Below are positions 1 through 6,361 of a DNA stretch of 12,341 nt, piece after piece (positions within the stretch are counted from its first letter, which is position 1; each line of letters starts with the position of its first letter). The stretch comes from Alphaproteobacteria bacterium. GTDB lineage: Bacteria > Pseudomonadota > Alphaproteobacteria > Puniceispirillales > Puniceispirillaceae. A program made the position numbers and the translations under genes. A model generated the notes under the pieces. It had not been told where the DNA came from, searched no databases, and was given only the letters and a program-made list of their open reading frames with translations. The DNA is taken from the NCBI GenBank assembly GCA_016780695.1, contig JADHLK010000031.1:1-12341 (forward strand), given 5' to 3'.

Positions 1-1691
1 ACCGCGCCCTCAACCTCTGATTTCAGGGCCGGGTCTGCCTTCTCGCCCAGATCGAAGAGGGATTTTTCAGCCGCATGAACCAGCGCTTCGGCCTGATTGC
101 GGGCCTCTACCTTTTCGCGGCGCGCCTTGTCCTCTTCAGCATGGGCTTCGGCATTTTTGATCATGTCTTCAATGTCAGTATCTTCCAGCCCGCCATTCGC
201 CTTGATGGAGATAGCCTGTTCCTTGCCGGTGGCCTTGTCCTTGGCGCTAACCTTGACAATGCCATTGGCATCAATGTCAAAGGTCACCTCAATTTGCGGC
301 ACACCACGCGGAGCCGCCGGGATGCCTTCCAGATTGAACTGGCCCAGCTGCTTGTTATCAGCTGCCATTTCCCGCTCGCCCTGATAGACCGAGATGGTCA
401 CCGCAGACTGGTTGTCATCAGCGGTGGAAAAGACTTGGCTTTTCTTGGTCGGGATAGTGGTATTGCGATCAATCAGCCGGGTAAAGACCCCGCCCAGCGT
501 TTCAATGCCGAGCGACAGCGGCGTCACATCCAGCAACAGCACATCTTTCACATCCCCAGTCAGAACGCCAGCCTGAATCGCCGCCCCAGAGGCCACCACC
601 TCATCCGGGTTAACGCCGCGATGCGGCTCACGGCCAAAGAATTTCTCGACCGTTTCAACGATTTTCGGCATACGGGTCATACCGCCGACCAGAACCACCT
701 CATCAATATCACTTGCCTTAACACCGGCATCTTTCAGCGCCTTGCGGCACGGCTCCAGAGAGCGTTCGACCAGCTCCTCCACCAGGCTTTCCAGCTTCGC
801 ACGGGTCAGCTTGACCGCCAGATGTTTCGGGCCGGACTGATCTGCTGTGATAAAGGGCAGATTGACCTCTGTCTGGGTGGCACTGGACAGCTCTATCTTG
901 GCCTTTTCAGCTGCTTCTTTGAGCCGCTGCAGGGCCATCCGGTCACCGCGCAAATCGATCCCGCTGTCAGATTTGAACTGGTCAGCCAGATAGTCGATGA
1001 TTTTCTGGTCAAAATCCTCACCGCCAAGGAAAGTATCCCCATTGGTGGATTTCACCTCAAACACACCATCGCCGATTTCCAGCACCGACACATCAAAAGT
1101 GCCGCCGCCCAAATCAAACACGGCCACAGTGCCGGTTTCCTTTTCATCCAGCCCATAGGCCAGCGCAGCAGCAGTCGGCTCATTGATAATCCGCAGCACT
1201 TCCAGCCCGGCGATCTTGCCAGCATCCTTGGTTGCCTGACGCTGGGCATCATTGAAATAGGCCGGCACGGTAATCACCGCCTGATCAACCGTTTCACCCA
1301 GATAGGCCTCCGCATCCTCTTTCAGCTTGCGCAGGATAAAGCTGGACATTTCAGACGGGGAATAATCCTTTTCATCCACGCTGATCCAGGCATCCCCATT
1401 TTTCGCAGCTGTAACCTTATAGGGAACCAGCTGAGAGAAAGCCTTGGTTGCCTTGTCATCTGCGCGGCGGCCAATCAGCCGCTTTACGGCAAAAATGGTT
1501 TTTTCCGGATTGGTAACGGCTTGCCGTTTGGCAGGCTGGCCCACCAGCCGCTCGCCATCATCGGCAAAGGCGATCATGGACGGGGTTGTGCGCGCCCCTT
1601 CTGCATTCTCAATTACTTTGGCAGATTTGCCATCCATAATGGCTACACAGGAATTTGTAGTTCCAAGATCAATTCCAATTACGCGTCCCAT
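1..1691 (-). CDS. dnaK: Chaperone DnaK (Hsp70), C-terminus cut by window edge
   Basis: Cytosolic ATP-dependent Hsp70 chaperone that binds exposed hydrophobic peptides and works with DnaJ and the nucleotide exchanger GrpE. The visible 563 codons start MGRVIGIDLGTTNSCVAI, the phosphate-1 loop of the actin-like ATPase. They continue with NEPTAAALAYGLD, the phosphate-2 loop DLGGGTFDVSVLEIGDG, VLVGGMTRMP, the interdomain linker DVLLLDVTPLSLGIETLGG, and the beta-sandwich substrate domain. The family is usually about 635-640 residues, so about 70-75 residues of the helical lid lie off the left edge; no frameshift is seen. ATG 1691 was chosen because AGGAAGG at 1701-1707 lies 9 nt upstream; an in-frame ATG at 1700 would sit directly on that Shine-Dalgarno. 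Upstream, grpE ends 109 nt away and a dedicated RpoH promoter lies in the gap. dnaJ would be expected beyond the left edge, but this cannot be seen. Confidence 0.99.
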   Translation of the reverse strand, partial: MGRVIGIDLGTTNSCVAIMDGKSAKVIENAEGARTTPSMIAFADDGERLVGQPAKRQAVTNPEKTIFAVKRLIGRRADDKATKAFSQLVPYKVTAAKNGDAWISVDEKDYSPSEMSSFILRKLKEDAEAYLGETVDQAVITVPAYFNDAQRQATKDAGKIAGLEVLRIINEPTAAALAYGLDEKETGTVAVFDLGGGTFDVSVLEIGDGVFEVKSTNGDTFLGGEDFDQKIIDYLADQFKSDSGIDLRGDRMALQRLKEAAEKAKIELSSATQTEVNLPFITADQSGPKHLAVKLTRAKLESLVEELVERSLEPCRKALKDAGVKASDIDEVVLVGGMTRMPKIVETVEKFFGREPHRGVNPDEVVASGAAIQAGVLTGDVKDVLLLDVTPLSLGIETLGGVFTRLIDRNTTIPTKKSQVFSTADDNQSAVTISVYQGEREMAADNKQLGQFNLEGIPAAPRGVPQIEVTFDIDANGIVKVSAKDKATGKEQAISIKANGGLEDTDIEDMIKNAEAHAEEDKARREKVEARNQAEALVHAAEKSLFDLGEKADPALKSEVEGA

Positions 1692-1732
1692 CTTATTCAT
1701 CCTTCCTGACAAGACTGTGTGTTCTTTTGGTC

Positions 1733-1760
1733 ATATAGGCATTGGTTTTCCAGATGCAAG
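1733..1760 (-). promoter_or_regulatory. RpoH (sigma-32) heat-shock promoter of dnaK
   Basis: On the minus strand CTTG (1757-1760) is followed after exactly 17 nt by CCTATAT (1733-1739). This fits the alphaproteobacterial heat-shock promoter consensus CTTG-N17/18-CYTATnT at every specified position. Transcription would start near 1725 and leave a leader of about 35 nt with the AGGAAGG ribosome binding site. The match is seen in the sequence; sigma-32 use is inferred from the known consensus and from the downstream gene being dnaK. Confidence 0.8.
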
Positions 1761-1765
1761 AGGCA

Positions 1766-1782
1766 GGCCCACCAACCGGGCC
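1766..1782 (-). other. Small hairpin between grpE and dnaK
   Basis: GGCCC (1766-1770) and GGGCC (1778-1782) form a perfect 5-bp stem with a 7-nt loop. Flanking GGCAG/CTGCC sequence on the minus strand can extend it with a bulge. It sits between the grpE stop and the dnaK promoter -35 element. No T tract follows it on the minus strand, so it is not a standard Rho-independent terminator. It could slow read-through or protect the grpE mRNA end. Confidence 0.4.
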
Positions 1783-1800
1783 AACCTCTGCCCATGGCGT

Positions 1801-2505
1801 TTATTTTTCACCTTCTGCCGCTTTCGCCACCCCAACCATCGCCGGGCGCAGCAAGCGGTCATCCAGCATATAGCCGGGCTGGGCAACTTGCAGAACCGTG
1901 CCGGGAGGCGCTTCATCCGTGGCAATCTCAAACATCGCCTGATGCACATTATAGTCAAATTTCTCACCCAGCGGATTAATCGGCCTTATCTGATGCTTTT
2001 CCAGCACCGAATCTATCTCGCGCACGACCATTTCCAGCCCGACCAGCAGATTGACCAGCCCCTCATCCAGCCCGTCCCGTTCCTGCGGAGCGGCGGCGAC
2101 CGCCTGGCCCAGATTGTCAATGCTGGCCAGCAGATCGCGGGCAAAGGACACATGGCCATATTTGCGCGCCGCTTGCAGATCCCGTTCAGAGCGGCGGCGC
2201 AGATTTTCCAGATCGGCCAATGCCCGCAACAGCTGATCCTTTAGCGAATCGCGCTCCTCCAGCAGCTTTTCCGTCACCTGATCAGCTGACCCGATCTCTT
2301 GTTCGGCCAGCTCTTGGTCGGCCTGCAAATCTGTCTCCTCACCAAAGGCATCCTGCGGCGGCTGCAAATCATCTAAATCTGGCAAATCTGGCTTCCCCTG
2401 CGCGCTGCCAGCCAGGCTGTCTGTCTGTTGCAAATCAGGATTATCCGCACCGCTGGCGGCGGCCGTGGCGGTTTCTGGCTGTGGCTGATTTTTCTTTCCT
2501 GCCAT
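1801..2505 (-). CDS. grpE: Nucleotide exchange factor GrpE
   Basis: Cytosolic co-chaperone that dimerises and releases ADP from DnaK, also acting as a thermosensor of the DnaK cycle. The 234-residue product has a long, acidic, Gln/Asp/Pro-rich N-terminal part (about residues 1-75, probably disordered) and a coiled-coil region (about 75-120, with LADLENLRRRSERDL). The core contains FARDLLASIDNLGQA, and the C-terminal beta-domain has NPLGEKFDYNVHQAMFE and GYMLDDRLLRPAMVGVA, all hallmark GrpE segments. E. coli GrpE is about 197 residues, so the extra length is mainly the N-terminal tail, which includes a 9-bp tandem duplication (2375-2392) encoding PDLPDL. GGGAAG at 2513-2518, 7 nt before ATG, supports the start. 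It lies between hrcA and dnaK, all in one direction, and its leader is unusually structured. Confidence 0.98.
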   Translation of the reverse strand: MAGKKNQPQPETATAAASGADNPDLQQTDSLAGSAQGKPDLPDLDDLQPPQDAFGEETDLQADQELAEQEIGSADQVTEKLLEERDSLKDQLLRALADLENLRRRSERDLQAARKYGHVSFARDLLASIDNLGQAVAAAPQERDGLDEGLVNLLVGLEMVVREIDSVLEKHQIRPINPLGEKFDYNVHQAMFEIATDEAPPGTVLQVAQPGYMLDDRLLRPAMVGVAKAAEGEK

Positions 2506-2512
2506 GATTCAT

Positions 2513-2588
2513 CTTCCCTGATTTATTCTCTATGACTGCTTCTCGGCTCACCGAGGCGTTTTTCCGCCTCAGCCAGTCATGTGGGAAG
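2513..2588 (-). promoter_or_regulatory. Structured grpE leader, candidate SD-sequestering RNA thermometer
   Basis: On the minus-strand transcript, CUUCCC (2583-2588) is the exact complement of the grpE Shine-Dalgarno GGGAAG (2513-2518). Between them lies a nested hairpin. Its outer stem is AUGACUG/CAGUCAU (2574-2580 with 2532-2538), and its inner stem is GAGGCG/CGCCUC with a GAAAAA loop (2553-2570). GGCU/AGCC can also pair (2571-2574 with 2545-2548). Together they would bring the anti-SD onto the SD. No T tract follows in either direction, which argues against a terminator. Thermometer function is inference; RNA thermometers (ROSE elements) are known in alphaproteobacterial heat-shock leaders, but this does not look like a ROSE sequence. 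Confidence 0.4.
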
Positions 2589-2600
2589 GGATCGGCGGAT

Positions 2601-2632
2601 ATAAAAGGGTTCGGGCCTGTTTTTTTTGCAAA
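2601..2632 (-). promoter_or_regulatory. Possible heat-shock-like promoter of grpE
   Basis: On the minus strand TTTGCAA (2626-2632) and CCCTTTTAT (2601-2609) are separated by 16 nt. This loosely resembles the E. coli sigma-32 pattern CTTGAAA-N-CCCCATnTA. It does not fit the alphaproteobacterial CTTG-N17/18-CYTATnT form. The region between hrcA and grpE is A/T-rich here, unlike its surroundings. Transcription would start near 2595, just upstream of the structured leader. grpE may instead be read through from hrcA. Confidence 0.25.
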
Positions 2633-2644
2633 AAATGCCTTTTT

Positions 2645-3703
2645 TCAGGAAAGCAGCCGGGCAATCGTTGCCGAGGTATAATCCACCATCGGAATGATGC
2701 GGGCATAATTCATGTGTCGCGGCCCGATAACCCCTATCGCGCCGACAACCCTCTGCTGGCCATCACGATAGGGGGAGAGCACCATCGAAAAGCCGGTCCG
2801 GTCGAACAGCGGATGCTCTGATCCGATATAGATTTGCAGACCATCGGCAGCCGCCACCTTTTCCAGCAGGGTTTGGGCGTGCTTGCGCATTTCTATCATG
2901 TCAAACAGGCCGCGCAGCTCACCCATATTTTCCTCGCCGCCCAGACCTTCGAGCAAATGTGTCTGGCCATTGAAAATAAGGGCCGCATCAGCAGACCCGG
3001 ACCCGTCAGACCACACCGCCAGCCCGCGCGCTATCAGATCTGCGCTCAAATCATCCAGCGCGGCGCGATTGGCGGTCAAATCCGCATCCAGCCGCGCCCC
3101 GATTGTGCCGATGGTCATGCCGGTATAATGATAATTCATGAAATTGGCCGCTTCGCTCAGGGCCGAGGCAGGCAGCCCGGCAGGCAGGCTGATCAACCGG
3201 TTTTCCACCTGTCCGCCCTCAAACACCAAAATCACCAGCAAGCGGCGGTCAGCAACCGGCACAAATTCAATATGCCGGATAGCCAGATCCTCAGTCGGGG
3301 CCATAACCAGAGAGGCACATCGTGACAGGCCGGAAAGGGCCTGACTGGCCTTGTCCAGCAGCTGATTGACACTCAACCCCTGCAAGCCCGCCAGATGGTC
3401 AATAGAGGCTTGCTCCTCAGCTGGCAACTCGCTGCCAATCTGCATCAGCCCATCGACAAACAGCCGCAGCCCGGCATGGGTCGGCACCCGGCCTGCCGAA
3501 ACATGCGGCGAGAATAACAGCCCGGCATTTTCCAGCTCCGACATGATCGCCCGCACGGTGGCTGGCGAATAACCAATCGTTTCAGCCTGAGCCAAAAGGG
3601 CCGAGGGCACCGGCTGGCCGGTTTCCAGATAATTCTGCACCAGCTGTTCAAAAACGCGGCGGCTGCGCTGATCAAGCATGGAGAGGTCAGGGGTCTGCAT
3701 CAT
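2645..3703 (-). CDS. hrcA: Heat-inducible transcription repressor HrcA
   Basis: DNA-binding repressor that binds CIRCE operators of chaperone genes and is kept folded by GroEL, which couples it to protein damage. The 352-residue product has an N-terminal winged helix with LDQRSRRVFEQLVQNYLETG, GYSPATVRAIMSELENAGL and HVSAGRVPTHAGLRLFVD (about residues 10-85). A GAF-like middle and dimerisation region follows, ending in the family signature GVIGPRHMNYARIIPMVDYT. Length fits the family (about 340-360). The open frame continues upstream to 3814, but the homologous part begins near MMQTPDLSMLDQRS, so ATG 3703 was preferred; ATGs at 3700 and 3679 are also possible. No clear Shine-Dalgarno precedes any of them. 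It is divergent from rph and followed by grpE after 139 nt. No CIRCE inverted repeat was seen in the window. Confidence 0.96.
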   Translation of the reverse strand: MMQTPDLSMLDQRSRRVFEQLVQNYLETGQPVPSALLAQAETIGYSPATVRAIMSELENAGLLFSPHVSAGRVPTHAGLRLFVDGLMQIGSELPAEEQASIDHLAGLQGLSVNQLLDKASQALSGLSRCASLVMAPTEDLAIRHIEFVPVADRRLLVILVFEGGQVENRLISLPAGLPASALSEAANFMNYHYTGMTIGTIGARLDADLTANRAALDDLSADLIARGLAVWSDGSGSADAALIFNGQTHLLEGLGGEENMGELRGLFDMIEMRKHAQTLLEKVAAADGLQIYIGSEHPLFDRTGFSMVLSPYRDGQQRVVGAIGVIGPRHMNYARIIPMVDYTSATIARLLS

Positions 3704-3709
3704 CTGGTA

Positions 3710-3738
3710 AAGATGATATCTGCAGGCGGTTCCGTCAA
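3710..3738 (-). promoter_or_regulatory. Possible sigma-70 type promoter of hrcA
   Basis: On the minus strand TTGACG (3733-3738, 5 of 6 to TTGACA) is followed by a 17-nt spacer and CATCTT (3710-3715, 3 of 6 to TATAAT). The predicted transcription start falls on or next to the hrcA ATG at 3703, so the mRNA would be nearly leaderless, which agrees with the lack of a Shine-Dalgarno. The -10 match is weak, so this is tentative. Confidence 0.3.
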
Positions 3739-3751
3739 TCGCCGATTTTCT

Positions 3752-3780
3752 CTTGTAGCAGACCCGAATGCGGCCTATTT
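3752..3780 (+). promoter_or_regulatory. RpoH (sigma-32) type promoter of the rph operon
   Basis: CTTG (3752-3755) is followed after 18 nt by CCTATTT (3774-3780), matching the alphaproteobacterial heat-shock consensus CTTG-N17/18-CYTATnT at every specified position. A weaker sigma-70 reading of the same bases (TTGTAG-N17-TATTTT) is also possible. Transcription would start near 3787 and give a leader of about 38 nt ending in AAAGG (3813-3817), 8 nt before the rph ATG. Confidence 0.6.
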
Positions 3781-3825
3781 TGGCGAACATGAGATCAGCA
3801 AGCCAACAGAGCAAAGGCTTTTCAG

Positions 3826-4566
3826 ATGAGTTTTTCCCGCCCCTCAGGCCGCCCGGCGGATGCGCTGCGTTCGGTAACCCTCACCCCCCATTATGCGCGC
3901 CATGCCGAAGGGTCTTGCCTGACCTGCTTTGGGGATACGATGGTTTTGTGCACAGCCAGCATTGATGAGCGGGTGCCGCCGTTCCTGCGCGGCAGCGGGC
4001 GCGGCTGGGTCACAGCTGAATATGGGATGCTGCCCCGCTCTACCCATTCGCGCATGGATCGCGAGGCTGCCAGAGGCAAGCAATCCGGCAGAACCCAGGA
4101 AATCCAGCGGCTGATCGGGCGGGCCTTGCGGGCGATAACCGATCTGGAAGGGCTGGGAGAGCGGCAGATTAAAATTGATTGCGATGTGCTGCAGGCAGAT
4201 GGCGGCACCCGCACCGCGGCGATTACCGGGGCCTGGGTAGCGCTCGCCGGGGCGGTAGATTGGCTGATGCTGCAGGGCCAGCTGACCCGGTCACCCTTGC
4301 GTGATCAGGTGGCAGCTATTTCCTGTGGTATCTGGCAAGAAGTGCCGGTTCTGGATCTGGATTATGATGAGGATAGCGAGGCCGAGACAGATGCCAATTT
4401 TGTGCTGACCCGTTCCGGCGGGCTGGTAGAGGTGCAGGGAACAGCAGAAAAAAACCCGTTCAGCCGTGATGATCTGACCGCCATGCTGGATTTGGCAGAG
4501 ACTGGTTGCGAGCAGCTGTTTGATCTGCAAGAGCACGCCGCAAGAACCGAAAGGCCCGCCCGGTGA
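3826..4566 (+). CDS. rph: Ribonuclease PH
   Basis: Cytosolic phosphorolytic 3'-5' exoribonuclease that trims the 3' ends of tRNA precursors using inorganic phosphate. The 246-residue product carries the family start RPSGRPADALR and the segment HAEGSCLTCFGDTMVLCTAS. It also has the substrate-binding SGRTQEIQRLIGRALR (R89) and the phosphate-binding GGTRTA (R129). The metal-binding acidic run LDLDYDEDSEAETD (D177-D189) and VEVQGTAE are present too. Length is close to the usual 238-240, so the protein looks intact. ATG 3826 is preceded by AAAGG at an 8-nt spacing, and the family N-terminus begins immediately after it. It is divergent from hrcA and overlaps the next gene by 4 nt, so it probably heads an rph-rdgB-hemW operon. 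An RpoH-type promoter lies upstream. Confidence 0.98.
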   Translation: MSFSRPSGRPADALRSVTLTPHYARHAEGSCLTCFGDTMVLCTASIDERVPPFLRGSGRGWVTAEYGMLPRSTHSRMDREAARGKQSGRTQEIQRLIGRALRAITDLEGLGERQIKIDCDVLQADGGTRTAAITGAWVALAGAVDWLMLQGQLTRSPLRDQVAAISCGIWQEVPVLDLDYDEDSEAETDANFVLTRSGGLVEVQGTAEKNPFSRDDLTAMLDLAETGCEQLFDLQEHAARTERPAR

Positions 4567-5186
4567 CCGATACGGGCAGTCGCATTTTTTCCGATGCCAA
4601 ACTGGTTGTGGCCAGCCATAATCAGGGCAAGGTTACAGAAATCTGTGATTTGCTGGAACCGCTGGGAATCACCGCCATTTCAGCAGCTGAGCTGGGCCTG
4701 CCAGAGCCTGAGGAAACCGGCTCCAGCTTTATCGAAAATGCTGAGCTGAAAGCCCGCGCCGCCGCAACTGCCAGCAATTTGCCTGCCCTGTCCGATGACA
4801 GTGGCCTGTGTGTCGCGGCTCTGGGCAATGCGCCGGGGATTTATTCAGCCCGCTGGGCCGGGCCGGATCGCGATTTTGCCATAGCCATGCAACGGGTGGC
4901 AGATGCGTTGCTGCTGTCTGGAACAAAAGACAGGTCTGCTTTTTTTGTCTGCGCCCTGTCGCTGGCCTGGCCGGATGGTCATATAGAGAGTTTTGAGGGC
5001 CGGGTTCACGGAGATATTCTCTGGCCGCCCCGCGGGGATAAGGGCTTTGGCTATGACCCGATCTTCCGAGCACAGGGCCATGCGCTCAGCTTTGGTGAAA
5101 TGGAGCCGCAGGACAAACACGCGATCAGCCACCGCGCAGATGCGTTTGCCCAGCTTTTGACAGCATGCTTTCCGGTGCCGAGTTAA
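4563..5186 (+). CDS. rdgB: XTP/dITP (non-canonical purine NTP) pyrophosphatase, RdgB/HAM1 family
   Basis: Hydrolyses dITP, ITP and XTP to the monophosphate plus pyrophosphate, keeping deaminated purines out of DNA and RNA. The 207-residue product has all the family motifs: the nucleotide-binding VVASHNQGKVTEI (about 15-27), SFIENAELKARAAA, the catalytic SDDSGLCV (77-84, with the metal-binding acidic pair), APGIYSARWAG (90-100), RGDKGFGYDPIF (157-168) and DKHAISHRADAF (184-195). Length is normal for the family (about 200). The start is GTG at 4563, overlapping the rph stop as GTGA, with AAAGG about 9 nt upstream. The tight overlap with rph implies translational coupling. The 3' end overlaps the start of hemW by 22 nt. 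Confidence 0.97.
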   Translation: MTDTGSRIFSDAKLVVASHNQGKVTEICDLLEPLGITAISAAELGLPEPEETGSSFIENAELKARAAATASNLPALSDDSGLCVAALGNAPGIYSARWAGPDRDFAIAMQRVADALLLSGTKDRSAFFVCALSLAWPDGHIESFEGRVHGDILWPPRGDKGFGYDPIFRAQGHALSFGEMEPQDKHAISHRADAFAQLLTACFPVPS

Positions 5187-6361
5187 ACAGGCCGGCAGGC
5201 CAGCAGGCGGCCTGCACCGACAGAAAGCCGGGCCTTTATGTGCATTGGCCCTTTTGCGAATCGAAATGCCCCTATTGTGATTTCAATTCACATCTGGCTG
5301 GCGCGCTGGATAACGAACTCTGGAAACGCGCCTTGCTGGCTGAGCTGGACTGGATGCTGGCAAGGGCCGAGTCGCTGATCAGCCGCCAGCAGCCTTTTGC
5401 AACTGTCTTTTTTGGCGGCGGCACCCCATCCTTGATGCCGCCTGATATTATTGCCGCCTTGCTGGGGCGGCTGGATCAGCAAGGCTTGCTGGCCAGCGGC
5501 GCAGAAATAACTGCTGAAGCCAATCCCGGCTCTGCTGACCGGGCCCAGCTGGCCGCCATGCAGGCCGCTGGAATCAACCGGCTCTCGCTGGGCTTGCAGG
5601 CCCTGCAACCCGAAGGTTTGACGCAGCTGGGCCGCATCCATTCTGTTGCCGACGGGTGGGCCGCGCTGGAGACAGCACAAAAGCTGTTCGGTGCCGTTTC
5701 AGCTGATCTGATCTATGGCTGGCGCGGGCAATCGCTAGCTGGCTGGCAGGATGATCTGGCGCGGATTGGCCAGCTGGGCTTAACCCATTTATCCGCCTAT
5801 CAGCTGACGATAGAGCCCGGAACGGTTTTTGCGACCCGCACCAGACAGGGCGAGGTGCTAGCTGCTGAAGAGGATTTGATGGCTGATTTCTATGAGCTGA
5901 CACAAGCCTGTCTGGCAGCAGCCGGGCTGCCCGCCTATGAGATTTCCAACCATGCCGCGGCAGGGGCGGAATGCCGACATAATCTGAATTACTGGCGCTG
6001 CGGGGACTGGCTGGGGATTGGGCCTGGGGCGGTCGGGCGGATCAGTCTGGCAGGCCAGCGTCTGGAGATGAAAACGCGCCGCAGCCCGCAGGGCTGGCTG
6101 GATGCGGTGGCCCGGCACGGCCATGGGCTGGATACGCAAACCATCCAGCAGCCGGAAGAGGATCTGACAGAAAGGCTGATGATGGGTTTGCGGCTGGCAG
6201 AGGGTGTTCAGCTATCGCCGCAACAGGCCGCCCAACTCGATCAGCAGCAGCTGGCCAGTTTCCTGACTGAGGGCTGGCTGACCGAGGCAGCGGGGCAGCT
6301 GACCGCCAGTCAGGCGGGCTGGCTGAGGCTGGATCATTTATTGGCCAGATTATTGCCCTAG
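5165..6361 (+). CDS. hemW: Radical SAM family heme chaperone HemW
   Basis: Heme-binding radical SAM protein of the HemN-like group. HemW proteins are heme chaperones for membrane cytochromes rather than coproporphyrinogen oxidases. The 398-residue product has GLYVHWPFCESKCPYCDFNS with the 4Fe-4S cysteines C31, C35 and C38 (CxxxCxxC). It also has FFGGGTPSLM (83-91), ITAEANPGS, INRLSLGLQA, DLIYG, the YQLTIEPGT segment and the HemW-type HNLNYWRCGDWLGIGPGA (272-289). The C-terminal winged-helix-like region is present. Length fits (about 380-400). ATG 5165 lies inside rdgB, overlapping by 22 nt. Its Shine-Dalgarno is weak and no other ATG or GTG precedes the conserved region, so translation is probably coupled to rdgB. 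Its end overlaps the convergent lipoprotein gene by 12 nt. Confidence 0.95.
   Translation: MLSGAELNRPAGQQAACTDRKPGLYVHWPFCESKCPYCDFNSHLAGALDNELWKRALLAELDWMLARAESLISRQQPFATVFFGGGTPSLMPPDIIAALLGRLDQQGLLASGAEITAEANPGSADRAQLAAMQAAGINRLSLGLQALQPEGLTQLGRIHSVADGWAALETAQKLFGAVSADLIYGWRGQSLAGWQDDLARIGQLGLTHLSAYQLTIEPGTVFATRTRQGEVLAAEEDLMADFYELTQACLAAAGLPAYEISNHAAAGAECRHNLNYWRCGDWLGIGPGAVGRISLAGQRLEMKTRRSPQGWLDAVARHGHGLDTQTIQQPEEDLTERLMMGLRLAEGVQLSPQQAAQLDQQQLASFLTEGWLTEAAGQLTASQAGWLRLDHLLARLLP

Noticed and set aside
75..1709. A 544-codon open frame on the plus strand
   Set aside because: It is the antisense shadow of dnaK. The minus strand gives an unbroken, highly conserved DnaK sequence, and long antisense frames over dnaK are a well-known artefact.
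1444..2244. A 266-codon plus-strand frame spanning the dnaK start and grpE
   Set aside because: It overlaps two certain minus-strand genes, shows no recognisable domain, and crosses their promoter region.
2532..2580. Rho-independent terminator for hrcA
   Set aside because: The hairpin is strong, but no T tract follows it in either direction, so I treat it as leader structure of grpE.
3704..3814. N-terminal extension of the hrcA frame
   Set aside because: The extra 37 residues do not resemble HrcA, have no ribosome binding site, and would cover the divergent rph promoter.
3700..3830. CIRCE operator in the hrcA-rph intergenic region
   Set aside because: No TTAGCACTC or GAGTGCTAA half-site or plausible degenerate pair was found there or upstream of grpE or dnaK.
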